Assembly: GCA_014885115.2 (NCBI GenBank)
Contig: WKLE02002762.1
Location: 1 to 10,239 of the forward strand
Source of the DNA: Asterionellopsis glacialis
Taxonomy: Eukaryota; Bacillariophyta; Plagiogrammaphyceae; Rhaphoneidales; Asterionellopsidaceae
Direction: 5' to 3'
DNA length: 10,239 bases
Numbering within the stretch: position 1 is the first letter of the stretch; the number at the start of each line of letters is the position of its first letter. Made by a program: the position numbers and the translations under genes. The notes beneath the pieces are model-generated. The model was not told where the DNA came from. It did no database searches and saw only the letters and a list, made by a program, of their open reading frames with translations. Shown here one piece after another: positions 7,330-10,239 of the stretch.

Positions 7330-7622
7330 GAAAATTTAGAGATAAAATCCATTTGAAATTTTATGATTAAAGCTTAAATAATATTTCAATTAAACATATT
7401 AATTGATGGATACCCCAAATAGCACTTCCTGTCAAAAAATACTTTCATCGGGTGTATGTGAACTGTATTATATGTGTATGATTGTGGCTTGGAGGCAGTT
7501 CTGCCAAGAAATCACGGCATCGACAGAGAAGCAATTGGACACTGTGACCGCCGTTACTACATTTGACAGCTAATCAACCAGTAGCAGGACCTACCCAAAT
7601 CTTCAATTACATTTGTAGAGTT

Positions 7623-10227
7623 ATGAAAGACTCTGTAGGAGTCATGAAGTTTACAACTTATCTGGTAGCCGTACTGTCATTGGTTTGTTTGGTTGTGTCC
7701 GTAGATGCAATAATGACTGATGAAAGGGAAAGCAATGGTTTGAGATATAGGACATCGCAGAAAAGAGCAAGAAGAGAAGCATCATCGCGAGGATATCGTG
7801 GTCGGCGTGAGAGACGCATTGAACGCCGTCTAGAAAATGATGGTAAAATAGTTGTACAATTTGCTCCAAGACAGGTTGATAGCAGAAATAATCCCTCGAC
7901 AAGAACAAGTCCTATATCAAGCACTAGAACAGCAGTGTCTGATAATATTTTTCGGGTTGGCACGACGAAAACAAATACTGTCGTAGACACCAGTGGTGGC
8001 AGTGACGGTTTAGATATAGACAGCCCAAAAGAAAATCCAACCAACTCAGCAGTGTCGAGGGCGAGTGCTATTGCGATTATACGAAAACGCATACAAAACA
8101 GACGAAACCATAATTCTACAATAATTAGAGAAAGAATGAGACCTGCAACTGCAAGAGTAGACGAGCTTGTGAAACATGCTAACGGTCGGCAAAGAGTCAA
8201 CAATGATGAAGTAAGTACTAGTTCAGAGTCGACCACCACCAATGATGTAACAAGTGCTAGTTCAGAATCGACCGCCAAGACAAAGGATGGGCATGGAATT
8301 AAGCGTCACCCCTACGATATTCCTGATATTGATCTAGATACGTCGACGACGCGACCTCCGGCGTTTGTAACAACACCACCTCCCACGTTACTTCCAATTC
8401 AATCACCTACAATAGCACCATCAGGCTCACCCAGATTTTTACCCACTAGAACTCCATCTCCATCTCCATCTATGCAACCAACGATTTTTGAAACATCGTC
8501 CGAACCAACCAAACCAGATTTTGTATTGCCGTCCATAGCTCCGTCTGAAGAAACTCGTGAACCATTAACTCCTTCCCCAACAACCTCTCCATCAATATCC
8601 CTGATACCAACAGGATCTCAAACACCACCACCAGTTACAAGCCCTCAAACAGAAACACCTTCGTATTCTCCTTCGTATTCCCCATCGATCCGTCCAACAG
8701 GCATTAGTGTCTCTAATTCACCGTCAACATCATCCCCAACTCAGCTTCCTCCAATCTTGTCGGCTCCTTCATTTTCACCTTCTCAATCACCTACATCTGC
8801 TCCTATTACAAACACTCCAACAATTCCTCCGACGGCTTCCCCAACTACCAAAGCCCCAACAGCTTTACCGACAACATCCGCTCCTTCATCACCTGTGTCT
8901 ACTCCCACTATATCGGCTCCTTCACTGTCGCCATCTACTTCATTGGCTCCTTCACTGTCACCATCTACTTCATTAGCTCCTTCACTGTCGCCATCTACTT
9001 CATTGGCTCCTTCACTGTCGCCATCTACTTCATTGGCTCCTTCACTGTCATCATCTACGTCATTAGCTCCTTCACTGTCATCGTCTACTTCATCAGCTCC
9101 TTCACTGTCATCGTCTACTTCATCAGCTCCTTCACTGTCATCATCTACTTCATCAGCTCCTTCACTGTCACCATCTACTTCATCAGCTCCTTCACTGTCA
9201 CCATCTACGTCATTGGCTCCTTCACTCTCACCATCTACGTCATTGGCTCCTTCACTGTCACCATCTACGTCATTGGCCCCTTCACTGTCATCATCTACTT
9301 CATCAGCTCCTTCACTCTCACCATCTACGTCATTGGCTCCTTCACTCTCACCATCTACTGTTCCTTCACAAATTCCCTCAGTGTCGCCTACATCAACTTC
9401 TTCACAGTCACCGTCATCGACCACTTCATTTTCACCTTCTGTGTCTCCCTCAAAGGCACCATCTGTATCACCAACAACATCTACCGCCCCTTCATTTTCA
9501 CCCTCTGCGATTCCTTCATTTTCGCCCTCTGCATCTCCTTCAAAGGCACCAACTTTACAACCTACAACACCTGTACCCAGCGTTTCGCAAATACCGAGTT
9601 CATCTCCTACAGGAATTGTACTGGAAGCTTACTTGTTTAATCAATACACAAATGATGGTTCGCTTACTAATCCCGGAACACCTCAAAATCTTGCGTATGA
9701 AGACATGCAGACATATGTTGACATTACAAATGCAAATCTTGGCGATCCAGTTATCCTTGGAGGGATTGTAGAATCCTATGCGCTCAAGACATTATATTAT
9801 TCCACATCTATTACTTCGAATTGGACCCAATCATCTGGATGGGGTGAAACCACTCAACTTGCTTGTACAAAATCATTTTGGACCGGAATTGATTGTGTCG
9901 ATGGTGTTTTGAGAACTATAGATCTTGCTGATAATGGTCTCGCAGGCACCATTCCAAGTGAAATCCGTGCTTTGACAACGTTGCGGAGCATCATGTTTGG
10001 AGGAAATGACCTCTCTGGAACGATCCCACTTGCCATTGGTGAACTGACAGAATTAGGTAAGATATCAACGTTGTTGCTGCATATACTGTCTACGACATTA
10101 CTGGTTTGTCTCTCACACATATGAAAATCTTTGTGACGATCTTCAGTTACTTTAGATCTACGTGATAATGCGTATGTGAATACTCCTTTCCCTGACATTT
10201 TTGGTACCAATGGTTTACAAGTACTCG
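7623..10227 (+). CDS. Secreted Ser/Thr/Pro-rich leucine-rich-repeat protein, 5' part
   Basis: Seen: exon 1 is 7623-10056, exon 2 is 10147-10227, and the gene continues beyond the window. The ATG at 7623 is the first after an in-frame stop (7545); ATG 7644 (residue 8) is equally possible and starts a textbook signal peptide (MKFTTYLVAVLSL..., cut after VSVDA, residue 29). Next come an Arg-rich segment with about 13 Arg in 30 residues ending ERRL (RRL 68-70), a polar linker, then a Ser/Thr/Pro stalk (about 243-663) with fifteen APSLSPSTSL-type units at 432-579. The cap follows, with an N-glycosylation sequon at N733, C748, W753 and C758 (C-x4-W-x-GIDC, like plant LRR N-terminal caps). LRRs begin at about 762, 786 and 810, with the LDLxxNxLxGTIP plant-type consensus. 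Known: plant-type LRRs bind peptides or proteins, and Pro/Ser stalks are usually O-glycosylated. Inferred: surface receptor or wall/adhesion protein. Whether a membrane anchor or kinase follows is not visible. Confidence 0.85.
8916..9359 (+). repeat. 30-bp minisatellite in coding sequence, 14 full copies plus a 24-bp partial copy
   Basis: The unit is GCTCCTTCACTG followed by TC(A/G)(C/T)C(A/G)TCTAC(T/G)TCATT(G/A) or TCATCA and encodes APSLS(P/S)STS(L/S). Units 1-4 and 9-12 carry Pro at position 6; units 5-8 and 13 carry Ser through a single C-to-T change; units 14-15 carry Pro. Like units sit next to each other, which points to local duplication and homogenisation. It forms the core of the Ser/Pro stalk. 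Copies are directly adjacent with no spacers, so this is not a CRISPR array. Confidence 0.98.
10057..10146 (+). other. Phase-1 intron 1 of the LRR gene
   Basis: This is a 90-nt intron with donor GTAAGA and acceptor CTTCAG. The join makes GTT (Val) and gives ELVTLDLRDN, which keeps the LRR spacing. A second AG nine bases downstream (TTTAG, ending 10155) would remove three residues and break that spacing, so I prefer the first. Confidence 0.8.
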
Positions 10228-10239
10228 GTAAGTTACTAT
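10228..10239 (+). other. Start of intron 2 of the LRR gene (cut by window edge)
   Basis: GTAAGT follows the codon fragment G after CAAGTACTC, again in phase 1. Exon 2 (10147-10227) is 81 nt, exactly 27 codons, so it adds about one LRR without shifting frame. Read without splicing, the frame runs to the window end with no stop, so the donor is inferred from its consensus and from the phase match. Confidence 0.65.

Larger units (their letters stand above)
6837..7622. other. Divergent intergenic region between the Dus and LRR genes
   Basis: No supportable gene is present; frames at 6852-7055 (+) and 6938-7129 (-) are short, the first starts with TTG, and neither has recognisable features. The left end should hold the Dus promoter and the right end that of the LRR gene. 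Visible structures are (GACA)4 at 7035-7050, a TATATATAA stretch near 7220-7228, an 8-bp palindrome TTTCTTTA/TAAAGAAA (7312-7319, 7322-7329) and ATAAAAT/ATTTTAT (7342-7348, 7358-7364). An in-frame TGA at 7545-7547 closes the LRR frame upstream. Confidence 0.55.

Noticed and set aside
7658..8278. 206-codon antisense frame that looks hydrophobic
   Set aside because: It overlaps the N-terminal part of the LRR gene on the other strand; the Leu/Val/Ser-rich look comes from antisense of Asn, Asp, Arg and Thr codons.
8916..9359. CRISPR-like regular repeat
   Set aside because: Units are directly adjacent, have no spacers, and encode an in-frame protein repeat in a eukaryotic gene.
8783..9424. 213-codon antisense frame rich in EGAxEVDxDS
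   Set aside because: It is a mirror of the 30-bp array; the sense strand has signal peptide, stalk and LRR continuity, so this is a shadow.
10150..10155. TTTAG as the main acceptor of the LRR intron
   Set aside because: It shortens the third LRR by three residues, whereas CAG at 10146 gives LxxLxLxxN spacing.
1..10239. tRNA, rRNA, integrase, transposase or reverse transcriptase genes
   Set aside because: I looked for T-loop and anticodon-stem patterns and for typical mobile-element motifs and saw none; the only mobile-like hint is the palindrome cluster at 2131-2436.

Overview
The window looks like AT-rich nuclear DNA from a stramenopile, most probably a diatom. The reasons are short GT-AG introns with GTAAG(T/A)-type donors, secreted low-complexity Ser/Lys/Pro proteins with Arg-x-Leu (RXL) motifs, a Ser/Pro-rich leucine-rich-repeat (LRR) protein, and a DusA-type dihydrouridine synthase with a presequence resembling a bipartite plastid leader. 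I cannot name the species from sequence alone.

Layout, left to right. (1) 1-861 is AT-rich sequence without a supportable gene. (2) 862-1625 (+) is a two-exon gene for a small secreted, repeat-built, silaffin-like protein. Lys/Ser-rich blocks of KSPSDT repeats alternate with highly acidic blocks, and RRL and RDL motifs sit at the block boundaries. (3) 1626-3214 is intergenic. It holds a 13-bp tandem repeat and a roughly 300-bp cluster of inverted and duplicated CTCTCTAG-type motifs. (4) 3215-4774 (+) is a three-exon DHHC-type protein S-acyltransferase; an intron splits the first His codon of the DHHC motif. (5) 4863-6836 (-) is an intron-less DusA-type tRNA-dihydrouridine synthase that converges on the DHHC gene with only 88 bp between stop codons. 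AATAAA signals for both genes lie inside that gap. (6) 6837-7622 is intergenic. (7) 7623 to at least 10227 (+) is the 5' part of a secreted protein with an Arg-rich N-terminal segment, a long Ser/Thr/Pro stalk containing fifteen 30-bp repeats, a two-Cys LRR cap and the first plant-type LRRs. It runs off the right edge inside an intron.

The genes do not form an operon or obvious pathway. The two outermost genes are both secretory, repeat-rich and carry an ERRL motif, so both could end up in the cell wall or extracellular matrix. The two middle genes are housekeeping functions: membrane protein palmitoylation and tRNA modification. All five introns whose phase can be read are phase 1. The strongest candidate for something new is the silaffin-like precursor: its motif layout suggests one polypeptide that could be cut into alternating polycationic and polyanionic peptides.
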